A stretch of DNA of 64,000 bases, taken from NCBI GenBank assembly GCA_965247295.1, contig CBDFGQ010000008.1:897062-961061 (forward strand), given 5' to 3'. Below, piece after piece: positions 1-8,610 of this stretch. The stretch is from CBDFGQ01 sp965247295. Lineage in GTDB: Bacteria > Chloroflexota > Dehalococcoidia > Lucifugimonadales > JAGWBF01. The translations under genes and the position numbers were made by a program. Within the stretch, counting starts at the first letter, position 1; each line of letters begins with the position of its first letter. Below the pieces are notes generated by a model, which worked only from the letters and a program-made list of their open reading frames with translations, was not told where the DNA came from and searched no databases.

Positions 1-130
1 GGCTTCCTTGGCTGGAACATGAGGCTATCCAGGGTATGAAAGATTCATAGGGCGATACACTAGAAGCTCAACCTAACATCGCTCTGAATGGTGGCAACCC
101 GCCCGAGTCGCGCTCGTAGAGGGAGTGTAC

Positions 131-1723
131 ATGGAAGACCATGGAGATGTGGCAGAGGTGCTGGTCATCGGCGCCGGTGCATCGGGTGCCGCCCTCGCGT
201 GGAGCCTGAGCGAAGCCGGCATCCAGGTGGTCTGCCTGGAGCAAGGGGGGTGGCTCGACCCGGACGCCTTCCCCATAACGGACCCAACTTGGGAGGTCAG
301 TTGGCAGAGGGAATTCAATCCCGACCCCAACCTCCGGGGCCTGCCAGAGGACTACCCCGTCAACAATGCAGAGTCCATAATTGCCCCCTATATGTACAAC
401 GCCGTGGGAGGGAGCACCATTCACTGGGGCTCCCATTTTCCCCGGCTCCACCCTTCGGACTTCCAGGTGCGCACCCTGGACGGCGTCGCGGAGGACTGGC
501 CCCTGAGCTACCAGGAGCTGGAGTCGTTCTTCGACCTGAACGACCGTCTGACGGGAGTCTCCGGACTGAACGGGGACCCGGCCTATCCGCCCAAACCCCC
601 CAGGCCCAATCCCCCACTTCCCATAGGGAGCCTCGGGCACGTCCTCGCACGGGGCTTTGACGAGCTGGGGTGGCACTGGTGGGCCTCCGACAGCGCCCTG
701 ATCTCCAGGGAATACGACGGGAGAGTACCCTACTTGGGGACCGGGTTCCGCTCTCCCTCCAGCGTGGACCTCACCTACTGGCCGAAGGCCCTTCGAAATG
801 GGGCCGTTCTTCACCCCCACTCCAGGGTCAGGGAGATCACCGTGAACGAGCGTGGACTGGCACATAGCGCCATCTATTACGACGCTCTCGGCCATCTCCA
901 TGAGCAGGCGGCCCGCGCCATAGTGCTGGCCTGTAACGGTGTGGGGACCCCGCGGCTTCTACTTAACTCGCGGTCCCGGTTCTTCCCCGACGGGCTGGCC
1001 AACAGCAGCGGCCTGGTGGGAAAGAACCTGATGTACCACCCATCTATCCCCGTTACCGGCATATTCGAGGAACGGTGGGACGGCCACCTGGGCCCCATGA
1101 GCAGCGCCATGTTGAGCCAGCAGTTCTACGAGACCGACCCCAGTAGGGATTTCGTCCGAGGTTGCGAATTCCAGGTGACGCGGCGGGTTGCCCCGCTGTC
1201 CACCGCTATGGGCGGGCTTAGCGGCCAACGGGTCCCATGGGGACCCAGGCACCACCGGGCCTTCCGCGATGTGTTTGACCACAGCATCGGTATCATAGTG
1301 ATGGCCGAAGACCTGCCTGAGGAGCATAACCAGGTCGGCCTCGACCCGGACATGGCCGACGGCAGCGGCATTCCGGCGCCACGGGTCCGCTACGCGATGG
1401 GGGAAAACACCCGACGGATCCTGGCCCACGGGGTGGACAGGGCCAGTGAAGTCATGGAGGCGGCGGGGGCCAGAGAGATAATCGCCGACACCGATAGGAT
1501 AGTTGGTGGATGGCATCTACTGGGCACCGCCCGCATGGGCCACGACCCACAGACATCTGTGGTGGACCGCTGGGGAGGCTGCCACGATGTGAAGAACCTG
1601 TTTATAATAGACGGCAGCGTCTTCGTCACGGGCGGACCCGTCAATCCTACCGCCACGATCCAGGCAGTAGCGCTGAGGACGGCCGAACACCTCAAGGGCG
1701 AGGGCAGGTTCCGGGCGAGGTAA
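131..1723 (+). CDS. GMC-family FAD-dependent oxidoreductase
   Basis: This is a flavoprotein that oxidises an alcohol or sugar hydroxyl to a carbonyl. The N-terminus carries the dinucleotide-binding motif GAGASG (residues 14-19) followed by an acidic strand end (CLEQGG). The C-terminal half has the GMC active-site pair: His462 in GGWHLLGTARMG and Asn505 in GGPVNPTATIQ. NLFIIDGSVF is the usual FAD/active-site segment just before the Asn. About 530 residues is normal for the family. ATG 131 is preferred because AGAGGGAG lies just upstream; an in-frame GTG at 125 is the alternative. No signal peptide is visible. The next gene encodes a gluconate-2-dehydrogenase subunit 3-like protein, the usual partner of membrane-linked GMC dehydrogenases, so this is probably a dehydrogenase rather than an oxidase. 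The substrate cannot be read from the sequence. Confidence 0.93.
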   Translation: MEDHGDVAEVLVIGAGASGAALAWSLSEAGIQVVCLEQGGWLDPDAFPITDPTWEVSWQREFNPDPNLRGLPEDYPVNNAESIIAPYMYNAVGGSTIHWGSHFPRLHPSDFQVRTLDGVAEDWPLSYQELESFFDLNDRLTGVSGLNGDPAYPPKPPRPNPPLPIGSLGHVLARGFDELGWHWWASDSALISREYDGRVPYLGTGFRSPSSVDLTYWPKALRNGAVLHPHSRVREITVNERGLAHSAIYYDALGHLHEQAARAIVLACNGVGTPRLLLNSRSRFFPDGLANSSGLVGKNLMYHPSIPVTGIFEERWDGHLGPMSSAMLSQQFYETDPSRDFVRGCEFQVTRRVAPLSTAMGGLSGQRVPWGPRHHRAFRDVFDHSIGIIVMAEDLPEEHNQVGLDPDMADGSGIPAPRVRYAMGENTRRILAHGVDRASEVMEAAGAREIIADTDRIVGGWHLLGTARMGHDPQTSVVDRWGGCHDVKNLFIIDGSVFVTGGPVNPTATIQAVALRTAEHLKGEGRFRAR

Positions 1724-1858
1724 GTAACCTGAGCGCCGCGAAGGGTTTGGAAGAAGGTAGGGCAGCACACCTCGGCCGCAGATACTTCGCCTGCGGCTCA
1801 GAATCAACCATGCTCTTGAGCGAGCAACAACACAAATGAAGATGCTGCATCACCCTCA

Positions 1859-1917
1859 TGGTTCGACAGGCTCACCACTAGCGGTGTCAGTCCGCTCGCC
1901 CTGAGCTTGTCGAAGGT
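1859..1917. repeat. imperfect palindromic intergenic repeat
   Basis: TTCGACAGGCTCACC in the left arm pairs imperfectly with CCTGAGCTTGTCGAA in the right arm, and an inner GCGG/CCGC pair closes the stem around a short loop. It lies in the gap between the GMC gene and its partner. Arms of this TTCGACA-GCTCA type are seen as dispersed repeats in many bacterial genomes; that comparison is from general knowledge. No second copy was noticed in this window. It may act as a transcript-stabilising or attenuating hairpin inside the operon. Confidence 0.55.
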
Positions 1918-1985
1918 CCAACGGGACCTATTTTCATAGCAATGACACATTCGTAGCGACACACAACGGGGGAACGAAACAGACT

Positions 1986-2450
1986 ATGGGAGGGGACAGT
2001 AGCATACTAACCCAGGCACAGGCGAGCCTGCTTACGGTGGTGGCAAACAGCATCGTGCCTCCACAGGACCGTCTTCCCGGCGCAGGGGATCTGGGAGCAG
2101 CCCGTCACATTGGCTCCATTATTGAGGATTCCCCCCAACTCAGACGACTCTTTCTGTCCGGTCTGGCGCACATTGAGATAGCGGCTTCCCGCGCTCTTGG
2201 GAAGGCTTTCGGAGACCTAACGGTGGACGAGAAGGAACGGGTTCTCACCCAGGTGGAGAGGGAGATGCCGGACTTCTTCAAAGCCCTGGTCCAGCATACC
2301 TACAACAGCTACTATACCAACCCATCAATCTTTCCGTTGATCGAGTACGAGGGCCACGCCGCCCAGTTGCGGAGTCCCGAAATGGTGCCCCTCGACGCAT
2401 CGCTCCTGGATAACGTCAGGAAGCGGGGCCCTACGTACAGAGGGACATAG
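1986..2450 (+). CDS. gluconate 2-dehydrogenase subunit 3-like protein
   Basis: This 154-residue protein has the pattern of the gluconate_2-dh3 family (PF13618-like): LTQAQASLLTVVANSIVPP at the start, then GDLGAARHIGSII and a helical middle. The C-terminal part, PDFFKALVQHTYNSYYTNP, is the conserved aromatic block. In characterised systems the small subunit binds the GMC flavoprotein and helps export or stabilise it and pass electrons to a cytochrome. Here the protein lacks an obvious Tat or Sec signal, which is seen in part of the family. It follows the GMC gene on the same strand after a 262-bp gap holding a palindromic repeat, and precedes the molybdenum hydroxylase genes. Function is inferred from family and position. 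Confidence 0.82.
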   Translation: MGGDSSILTQAQASLLTVVANSIVPPQDRLPGAGDLGAARHIGSIIEDSPQLRRLFLSGLAHIEIAASRALGKAFGDLTVDEKERVLTQVEREMPDFFKALVQHTYNSYYTNPSIFPLIEYEGHAAQLRSPEMVPLDASLLDNVRKRGPTYRGT

Positions 2451-2558
2451 GCTCCGCCACGCCCACATGAAGCTGGCCCTCTCCAGATTCGGGCGACGGT
2501 GGTCCATCTCAGGGTACGGTATAAACCCTTGACAGGTAAGAGCAGCGCTAACATTCCC

Positions 2559-3050
2559 ATGTCGCTGGTGACCCTCGAAGTGAACGGGAAACGGTATGAC
2601 TTCGAGGTCCAGCACCGGTGGACGCTCCTGCACGTGCTCAGGGAGCGGCTAGCCCTCACCGGCGCCAAGCGAGGCTGCGACCGGGGCGAGTGCGGCTCCT
2701 GCACAGTCCTACTGGAGGGAGTGCCGGTCTATGCCTGCCAGCTACTGGCCATGCAGGTCCGGGGGCAGTCGGTGGTGACGATCGAGGGTCTCGCCGACGA
2801 CCACCGCTCGCTTGATCCGGTGCAGCAGGCCTTCCTGGACCAAGACGGTGGGCAGTGCGGCTACTGCAGCCCCGGCTTCGTACTCTCCGCGTGGGCCCTC
2901 CTGGAAACCAACCCGGAGCCCACCGACGGGCAGATACGCGAGGCGCTGGCGGGCAACCTGTGCCGATGCAATGCCTACGGCCGGATCATAGCGTCGGTCC
3001 GAGAGGCCGCGCGGCTGAAAGCTGCCGGAGCCGGGGGGATAGCCAAGTGA
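2559..3050 (+). CDS. molybdenum hydroxylase [2Fe-2S] small subunit (CoxS/XdhC-like)
   Basis: This is the iron-sulfur subunit of a xanthine-dehydrogenase-family enzyme, carrying electrons between the Mo centre and FAD. The plant-ferredoxin-type cluster motif CDRGECGSC plus a later Cys (VYAC) is in the N-terminal half. The helical second-cluster domain has QCGYCSPGF and NLCRCNAYG. Its 163 residues match CoxS-type subunits. ATG 2559 is chosen because MSLVTLEVNGKRYDF is the typical start; a longer reading from 2499 adds 20 residues unlike the family. Its stop TGA overlaps the next start (TGATG at 3048-3052), so the Mo subunit is probably translationally coupled. Confidence 0.93.
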   Translation: MSLVTLEVNGKRYDFEVQHRWTLLHVLRERLALTGAKRGCDRGECGSCTVLLEGVPVYACQLLAMQVRGQSVVTIEGLADDHRSLDPVQQAFLDQDGGQCGYCSPGFVLSAWALLETNPEPTDGQIREALAGNLCRCNAYGRIIASVREAARLKAAGAGGIAK

Positions 3051-5320
3051 TGTCATCATCCACCGTAGGCAGAAGCGTGGCCCGGAAGGACCTTCGGGAA
3101 AAGCTCACCGGGGAGGCCCGATTCACCGCCGACCTCAAGCTGCCGGGGATGCTATTTGGGGCGATACTGCGCAGCCCCCACCCCCACGCCCATATCCTCA
3201 GCGTACACGTCTCGCAAGCGAGCATGCTTCCCGGGGTCCTCGCCACCATCACCCCCTTCGACGCTCCACCAGGCCGGGTGGGGGACGATATGCCGGTACT
3301 GGATACCAAGGTGCGCTTTGTCGGCGATGAGGTGGCCGCCGTGGCCGCTACGGACGAAGACACCGCCCGCCAAGCGTTGGAGCTCATAACGGTACGGTAC
3401 CAGAACCTGCCCTTCGTGCTGGAGCCCGAAGAGGCCTTGAGGGATGGAGCGCCGACGATCCACCACGGTGGCAACCTTGTGGGAGGCCAGCCGTTGACTC
3501 TGGAAAGGGGCTCTGTCGCCCAGGGATTCGAGGAAGCCGACCTCATCCTTGACGAGGAGTACGAAGTTCCCACCCACTCCGCGGCGCCTCTAGAACCCAG
3601 AGCTGCCCTGGCTTCATGGGATGAAGACCACTTGACGGTATGGAAGTCCAGCCGAGGAGTCCACCTGGACCGGGCCAGTCTCGCTGAAGCCCTGGGACTC
3701 CCTCCGGACAAGGTACAGGTGGTGGGGCCCCACATCGGCGGCGGATATGGCAACAAGGACGAGTCTCGGCTGGCGGCTCTCACCGCCGTGCTGGCCCAAA
3801 GGGCGGGCCGGCCGGTAATGATAGAGTACTCCAGGCAGGAGGAGTACGTGGCCGGACGCGCCCGGCACGCCGCACGCATCAAGATGAAAGTCGGCGTCAA
3901 GGCTGAGGGCAACATCACGGCCATCCACGCCATAGCCACCATCAATACCGGAGCTTACATGGCCTCGGGCCCGGGGGTGGCCCGCCGCATGGGACAGGCG
4001 GCCCTGTACCTGTACCACTGTCCCAACGTGAAGTACGAGGCGTACCTGGCCTACACCAACCGTCCTGTGGCGGGCTCATACCGTGCCCTGGGCGCTCCCC
4101 AGGGCCATTTTGCCCTTGAATCCCTGATGGACAGGGTGGCAGAGGCACTGGACATGGACCCCCTGGATTTCCGGCGCAGGAACCAGGTTCGCCCCTCGGG
4201 CCAGCCCGGCCGCCGGACGACGCCGCCGGACCAGATCGTGGACACCCAGCCGGTGGAAGGGGGAATTCCCTTCTCCAGCAACGGGCTGGACCAGTGCCTG
4301 AGATTGGGTGCAGAGGCCTTCGGCTGGAACCGCCGCAGAGCATCATCCGGTCCGATCGGCGGGCCCCTCCGCAAGGGGAAGGGCATGAGCATGTTGATCT
4401 ACCGCGGCGGACCGGGCTCCACTTCCTCCGCTCAGATAAAGGTGGACAGGTCAGGTCGCATTGCCCTTGTCGCCGGCCTCATAGATGTGGGGGAGGGAGC
4501 CAGTACGGTGCTGGCCCAGCTTGCCGCCGAGGCCCTGGGCGCCAGGTACGAGGACGTGCATGTAGTCTTCGCCGACACCTCGGTCACCCCCAACGCTCCC
4601 ATCACTGCCGGCTCCACGGCGACCTTTTCCACGGGAACGGCGGTGCTGAAAGCGGCCGCCGAGGTCCGGGAGAAGTTGCTGGAGCTGGCCGCTCCCGCCT
4701 TGGAGTCCCCCATTGAGACGCTGGAGACCGGAGACGGCCACGTCTACGTCAGGGGTGAACCGGGACGCCGCATGCCTTTGGCCCAGGTGGCCGGCCTCAT
4801 GGAGGGCGAATACGTTACAGGTAGCGCAACGGTCATCCCCGGCTCCACCGAGTACATCGTCAACTCCTTCGGCGCCCATTTCGCCGAGGTGGAGGTAGAT
4901 ACCGACACCGGCAGGGTCCGGGTGCTGGACTACGTTGCTGCACAAGACTCGGGCAGGATTATCAATCCGAGGACCGCACTGAATCAGGTGGAGGGAGGGG
5001 TCTCGCAGATGCTGGGCTTCACATTATCCGAGGAGATGGTCACCGACGGTCCTACCGGGGTAACGCTGAACGCCAGCTACCTGGAGCACAAGAGCCCCAC
5101 CATCCTTGACTACCCCGACATCAGAGTTATCTTTGCCGACGTCGTGGACCCGGTGGGCCCCATGGGCGCCAAGGCCCTGGGGGAGCCCCCCTGCGCGGCA
5201 GTGGCCCCGGCCATCGCCAACGCCATCTACGACGCCATCGGCGCCCGGATTACTCGCCTGCCCATCACTCCCGACCTGATACTTGGGACTCTGTATCGTG
5301 GCGCCGTGAGGAGGGGGTAG
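3050..5320 (+). CDS. molybdenum hydroxylase large (Mo-cofactor) subunit, aldehyde oxidoreductase-like
   Basis: This is the catalytic subunit of a xanthine-dehydrogenase-family enzyme, 756 residues. It opens with the family start SVGRSVARKDLREKLTGEA. It contains GGGYGNKDE (cofactor-binding loop), SYRALGAPQGHFALESLMD and, near the C-terminus, GAKALGEPP, whose Glu712 is the expected catalytic base. The CO-dehydrogenase form I signature AYRCSFR is absent, so this is not a carbon-monoxide dehydrogenase; an aldehyde or N-heterocycle hydroxylase is more likely. ATG 3050 overlaps the small-subunit stop; the reading frame stays open 65 codons upstream but that part lies inside the small-subunit gene. 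Gene order small-large-FAD is as in PaoABC-type operons. Substrate is not determined; the neighbouring GMC enzyme suggests an aldehyde. Confidence 0.92.
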   Translation: MSSSTVGRSVARKDLREKLTGEARFTADLKLPGMLFGAILRSPHPHAHILSVHVSQASMLPGVLATITPFDAPPGRVGDDMPVLDTKVRFVGDEVAAVAATDEDTARQALELITVRYQNLPFVLEPEEALRDGAPTIHHGGNLVGGQPLTLERGSVAQGFEEADLILDEEYEVPTHSAAPLEPRAALASWDEDHLTVWKSSRGVHLDRASLAEALGLPPDKVQVVGPHIGGGYGNKDESRLAALTAVLAQRAGRPVMIEYSRQEEYVAGRARHAARIKMKVGVKAEGNITAIHAIATINTGAYMASGPGVARRMGQAALYLYHCPNVKYEAYLAYTNRPVAGSYRALGAPQGHFALESLMDRVAEALDMDPLDFRRRNQVRPSGQPGRRTTPPDQIVDTQPVEGGIPFSSNGLDQCLRLGAEAFGWNRRRASSGPIGGPLRKGKGMSMLIYRGGPGSTSSAQIKVDRSGRIALVAGLIDVGEGASTVLAQLAAEALGARYEDVHVVFADTSVTPNAPITAGSTATFSTGTAVLKAAAEVREKLLELAAPALESPIETLETGDGHVYVRGEPGRRMPLAQVAGLMEGEYVTGSATVIPGSTEYIVNSFGAHFAEVEVDTDTGRVRVLDYVAAQDSGRIINPRTALNQVEGGVSQMLGFTLSEEMVTDGPTGVTLNASYLEHKSPTILDYPDIRVIFADVVDPVGPMGAKALGEPPCAAVAPAIANAIYDAIGARITRLPITPDLILGTLYRGAVRRG

Positions 5321-5323
5321 CCC

Positions 5324-6304
5324 TTGCATCCCTTTGAATACGTGGAGCCCAGGTCTCTCGAAGAGGCCGTGGAGTTGCTTGTAGCCCACCCCGCGGACGC
5401 CCTTCCCCTCGCCGGGGGCACCGACTTGTTGAGCGAGATCAAGGACGGGACAAAGTTGCCGGGGCGACTCGTCAGCCTGGCTGGAATTCCCGACCTGCGA
5501 GGTATGGCCTGGACCAGCCAAGGGTTTACTATAGGCGCCATGGCTTCCATCGCGGATATAGCCTCCCATCCCACGGTCCTGTCCAACTACGCCTGCCTCG
5601 GCCAGACCGCGTCTGGCCTGGCTACGCCACAGATACGTCACGTGGGCACCCTGGGAGGAAACCTGTGCCAGCGCCCCCGGTGTTGGTACTACCGACATGC
5701 CTTGACCCCCTGTCTCAAAAGGGGCGGAGACCGATGCTACGCCCTGGCGGGCAACAGCAAGTACCTGTGCGTCATCGGTGGCGCTCACTGCTACATCGTC
5801 CACCCCTCGGATACCGCCGTGGCCCTGGAGGCCCTGGAGGCCACCATAGAGATCGCCGGGCCTGCCGGGGCCCGAACTTTGCCCATCGAGGAGTTCTTTA
5901 TCGGCCCCGGCCAGGAGCTGACCAGCGAGAACATCCTGGGCCCCGGCGAGCTTGTGACCCGTGTCCACCTGCCCGAGCCGCCATCGGGTCTCAGGAGCCT
6001 GTACCTGAAAGCGCGCGAGAGGGAAGGGGGAGACTTCGCCCTGGCCAGCGTCGCGGCGACCGTGGCCCTTGACGACGCGACGGTCTCCACCGCCTCGGTG
6101 ATCCTGGGGGGCGTCGCCCCTGTCCCCTACCGGGCACGGCGCGCCGAGGAATACCTCCGGGGTAGGCCGGTCTCCGAAATAGAGCCCGCCACGGTCGGGG
6201 AGCTGGCAATGCAGGAGGCAACCCCCATGGCAGATAACGGTTATAAGGTAGTCCTGGCCTCCAATCTGGTCAAGCGGGCGATCACGCAGCTACTTACGAA
6301 TTAG
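5324..6304 (+). CDS. molybdenum hydroxylase FAD subunit with extra Cys loop (PaoB/YagS-like)
   Basis: This is the FAD-binding subunit (CoxM type, 326 residues). LPLAGGTDLLSEIK is the FAD pyrophosphate loop and GTLGGNLCQRPRCWYYR the second FAD motif. Six cysteines cluster at residues 115, 120, 130, 138, 149 and 156. A cysteine-rich insert at this position binds an additional [4Fe-4S] cluster in E. coli PaoB and in 4-hydroxybenzoyl-CoA reductase, so an extra cluster is likely here, though which four cysteines would bind it is not certain. The start is TTG 5324, three bases after the large-subunit stop, with GAGGAGGGGG upstream as ribosome-binding site. It is the last gene of the small-large-FAD set. 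Confidence 0.9.
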   Translation: MHPFEYVEPRSLEEAVELLVAHPADALPLAGGTDLLSEIKDGTKLPGRLVSLAGIPDLRGMAWTSQGFTIGAMASIADIASHPTVLSNYACLGQTASGLATPQIRHVGTLGGNLCQRPRCWYYRHALTPCLKRGGDRCYALAGNSKYLCVIGGAHCYIVHPSDTAVALEALEATIEIAGPAGARTLPIEEFFIGPGQELTSENILGPGELVTRVHLPEPPSGLRSLYLKAREREGGDFALASVAATVALDDATVSTASVILGGVAPVPYRARRAEEYLRGRPVSEIEPATVGELAMQEATPMADNGYKVVLASNLVKRAITQLLTN

Positions 6305-6584
6305 GCGTTCACCCAGGTCCAAGCGATAGGGTCCCTCGCACCACAACCCCACACCTCCAAAGAGGCCCCTAAATGTGTTCCGGACCGTGAACGTGGACAG
6401 AGGCTAAATCGCTGATGTATGCTATTTCAATCGCTCGCCAATTAATCCGGGGACACCCTCGGCCAGGGCCTGGCCGACAAGGAGCGCGGTCGGACAACTC
6501 GCTTAGGCTATTCTCTCAACAGAGGGCAACGATAACGGCAGTTGAACGCTGGCAGCCTAATTTATTAGCTAAACGAGGTACTGT

Positions 6585-7511
6585 ATGAGCGTACGCATCG
6601 GCTACATGCCGGGAGCCTTTCCGCCGGGGAAGGAGGGAGTCGAGTACCTGCGGGGCCTGGTAGAGGTGGGCGACGAATACGGCTATGACTCCATTTGGCT
6701 CTCAGACCGAGTGGTCGGCGAGCGTTTCAGCCCAGAGCCCCTCATTGCTCTGTCCATGGTGGCGGCCTACTCGGATAGGTTAAAGTTCGGCACCAGCGTC
6801 CTCCAGTTGCCGATACGCGGCCCGGTGGTCCTGGCCAAGGAAATGGCCACCCTGGACTACCTATCCAAGGGGCGTTTTCTACCGGCCATAGGACTGGGCC
6901 AAGAGGACCCGCGTGAGTACGAGGCTTGCGGGGTGTCCAAAGAGGACCGGGGCCGCCGCACTGACGAGGCCATGGCCGTCATGCGCCGCCTGTGGAGTGA
7001 GGACAACGTGACCCACGAGGGGCAGTTCTTCTCCCTTCACGACGTGACAATCAACCCAAAGCCGGTACAGGTTCCGTCCCTGCCGATCTGGATCGGGGGA
7101 CGAAGCAGGGCAGCGGAGCGGAGAGTGGGCCGCGTGGGGGACGGCTGGCTGGTATCGGCTGCTACTGCCGACGAGGTCGAGGAGGGTGTCAAGATAATCT
7201 TTTCTACCGCCGCCGAGCACGCCCGTGAGATCGAGGAGGACCACATCGGCGCGCTGCTGGGATTCTACATCGCCCCGAATCAGCACATGGCCGCGTCGGT
7301 GGCCGAGCCCTACGTCACTCGGCCCCGTGCCGAGGTCCACTTCACCCAGTACAGCGCCTTGGGAGACCCAATCAATGTGGTGGACACCATACGGAGTTAT
7401 TTGAAGGCAGGGGCTTCGAAATTCGTGGTACGGCCCATGTGCCCGCCGGAAGCCATTATCGAGCAGCTCCGCTTATTTGGGCGGGAAGTACTGCCCCATT
7501 TTCATACGTAA
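6585..7511 (+). CDS. LLM-class flavin-dependent oxidoreductase
   Basis: This is a luciferase-like monooxygenase-fold enzyme of 308 residues that uses FMN or F420. Family landmarks are DSIWLSDRV near residue 40, FGTSVLQLPIRGPVVLAKEMATLDYLSKGRF, and PSLPIWIGGRSRAAERRVGRVGDGW. The last is the standard C-terminal block of F420-dependent methylene-H4MPT-reductase-like proteins. Such genes are abundant in Chloroflexota and Actinobacteria, and substrates are rarely known. It is separated from the molybdenum hydroxylase genes by about 280 bp with no coding signal, so it may have its own promoter. GAGG sits about 8 bases before ATG 6585. Confidence 0.88.
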   Translation: MSVRIGYMPGAFPPGKEGVEYLRGLVEVGDEYGYDSIWLSDRVVGERFSPEPLIALSMVAAYSDRLKFGTSVLQLPIRGPVVLAKEMATLDYLSKGRFLPAIGLGQEDPREYEACGVSKEDRGRRTDEAMAVMRRLWSEDNVTHEGQFFSLHDVTINPKPVQVPSLPIWIGGRSRAAERRVGRVGDGWLVSAATADEVEEGVKIIFSTAAEHAREIEEDHIGALLGFYIAPNQHMAASVAEPYVTRPRAEVHFTQYSALGDPINVVDTIRSYLKAGASKFVVRPMCPPEAIIEQLRLFGREVLPHFHT

Positions 7512-7586
7512 CCCCAAGGCGATACTGAATGGCATTACTTACGAGGGACAGTCCGTTGTGGCGTAGATGCGGGTCCCACCTGGGTC

Positions 7587-7775
7587 CTAACGGGTATACC
7601 TGACCACGTACCAGATCAGAGAAGCCGCGAGGATCCCCACGAAGGCGGTGAAGGCGACGGACAGCTTAAAATCGTCGCCATCGAGGACGGCCTGGAGAAG
7701 GGTGACCATCCCCAGGGCTAGAAGGAATCCTATCGTCATGCCGACGGCTATAATCGTAAGGATCCAGGTTCTCAC
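7587..7775 (-). CDS. small two-helix membrane protein
   Basis: This 62-residue protein has two hydrophobic stretches: roughly residues 4-28 (ILTIIAVGMTIGFLLALGMV) and 40-58 (LSVAFTAFVGILAASLIWYVV). A short polar turn containing DGDD separates them. It fits a membrane hairpin with both ends on the same side. No family was recognised. It is encoded opposite to the LLM gene and could be transcribed with the small gene upstream of it on the minus strand. Its reality rests on hydrophobic patterning only. Confidence 0.5.
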   Translation of the reverse strand: MRTWILTIIAVGMTIGFLLALGMVTLLQAVLDGDDFKLSVAFTAFVGILAASLIWYVVRYTR

Positions 7776-7901
7776 CGAAGCCCTGCGCCATTACACAAAA
7801 ACACTCCCACATCATAACGCAGGGACAAATCCGAACTGCAAGGTATTCCGTTGCAGAAATGAAGATATAACCGGCAGCTGCCCGCCGTCAAAACATGTCG
7901 A

Positions 7902-7925
7902 CACTCCCCAACTCCTTGGGGAGTG
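7902..7925 (-). terminator. 10-bp perfect hairpin downstream of the 74-residue peptide gene
   Basis: CACTCCCCAA and TTGGGGAGTG form a perfect 10-bp stem around the 4-base loop CTCC. It lies 18 bases past the stop of the minus-strand small gene at 7944-8168. There is no clean U-run directly after it on the minus strand (TTTT occurs about 10 bases on), so it could be a weak intrinsic terminator or a 3'-end stabilising hairpin. Confidence 0.5.
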
Positions 7926-7943
7926 GAGCAACTATCTTCGGGC

Positions 7944-8168
7944 CTAGCCGATCCCTATAATCCCCCCACCCAATCCCAGCTTGCTCAGGCGCTGGTCCAG
8001 ACCAAGGGCCTTCAGCTGCTCCTCGCTGCCGCTGGTGACGGCCGTTCTCTCTTCCGCGGTCAGGTCAAACTGACTCAGCACGGCTTCTGGCTCTGTCTTC
8101 AACTTCCCCTGCATAGCTTCGTCCATAAGGACCTTCTCGATGAAGCTGGCTACTCCCTCTTTGGACAT
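7944..8168 (-). CDS. small NHLP/Nif11-like peptide, possible RiPP-type precursor
   Basis: This 74-residue protein has a very strong ribosome-binding site (AAGGAGGTG, about 5 bases before ATG 8168). The N-terminal 50 residues are helical and acidic: FIEKVLMDEAMQGKL, then EPEAVLSQFDLTAEER. This layout (helix, D/E-A spacing, FDLTxEE) resembles Nif11/NHLP-type leaders and Os1348-family proteins. The tail is small and hydrophobic, LSKLGLGGGIIGIG, and has no Cys, Ser or Thr for lanthionine or azole chemistry. A GlyGly occurs in GLGGGIIGIG. No modification enzyme or transporter is seen within the window. It may be a leader-like peptide with a short core, or a small regulatory protein of the same clan. 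An imperfectly spaced promoter and a palindrome lie upstream. Confidence 0.6.
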   Translation of the reverse strand: MSKEGVASFIEKVLMDEAMQGKLKTEPEAVLSQFDLTAEERTAVTSGSEEQLKALGLDQRLSKLGLGGGIIGIG

Positions 8169-8206
8169 ACCTACACCTCCTTTCCGATATGAATAAAGTA
8201 TCGCAC

Positions 8207-8221
8207 GCTAAAAGATTTAGC
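8207..8221. promoter_or_regulatory. palindrome in the promoter region of the small peptide gene
   Basis: GCTAAA-AGA-TTTAGC is a perfect 6-bp inverted repeat located 39 bases upstream of the small peptide start and 12 bases from the end of the neighbouring IS. It overlaps the region where a minus-strand promoter would sit (TTGCGC upstream and TACTTT downstream, spaced 19). An operator is possible; no regulator is identified. Confidence 0.35.
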
Positions 8222-8610
8222 GCAATTGTTGGTGTTGGGTGTCAGCGGTTTTGGACAGTTCTGGGTCCGAGAGATTGGGGTGAAGAAGCTCCTGGTTTGA
8301 GGGTTTCTCTGACCTCCTGATTGTACCGCCTCCGCCGGTCAAAAGTCTCTCGCTGTACCTCCTTCCTCTGGGCTAGAATTGCCTCCAGACGGCCTTCCAG
8401 CACGTCAGCCGGAGTTACAACCCTGAGCGCCTGATGATATCTTCGGTAGTTGTAGAACTCGACGAAGTCCCGGATGGCCGCCTCCAGGTCTTCCACCACC
8501 TCGTATGGCACCTGGTTAATGTCGTCTTTGAGGGTTCGGTGATATCTCTCCAGCTTCCCGTTGGTCTGAGGGTGATTGAGGTCGGACGTAAATAGTGGAC
8601 ACCAAACCTT

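Noticed and set aside
2855..3049. N-terminal 65-residue extension of the molybdenum subunit
   Set aside because: It lies entirely inside the iron-sulfur subunit gene in another frame and does not resemble the family; ATG 3050 gives the typical start.
3050..5320. Form I carbon-monoxide dehydrogenase large subunit
   Set aside because: The subunit order and family fit, but the AYRCSFR active-site motif of form I CoxL is absent; the equivalent stretch reads SYRALGAPQ.
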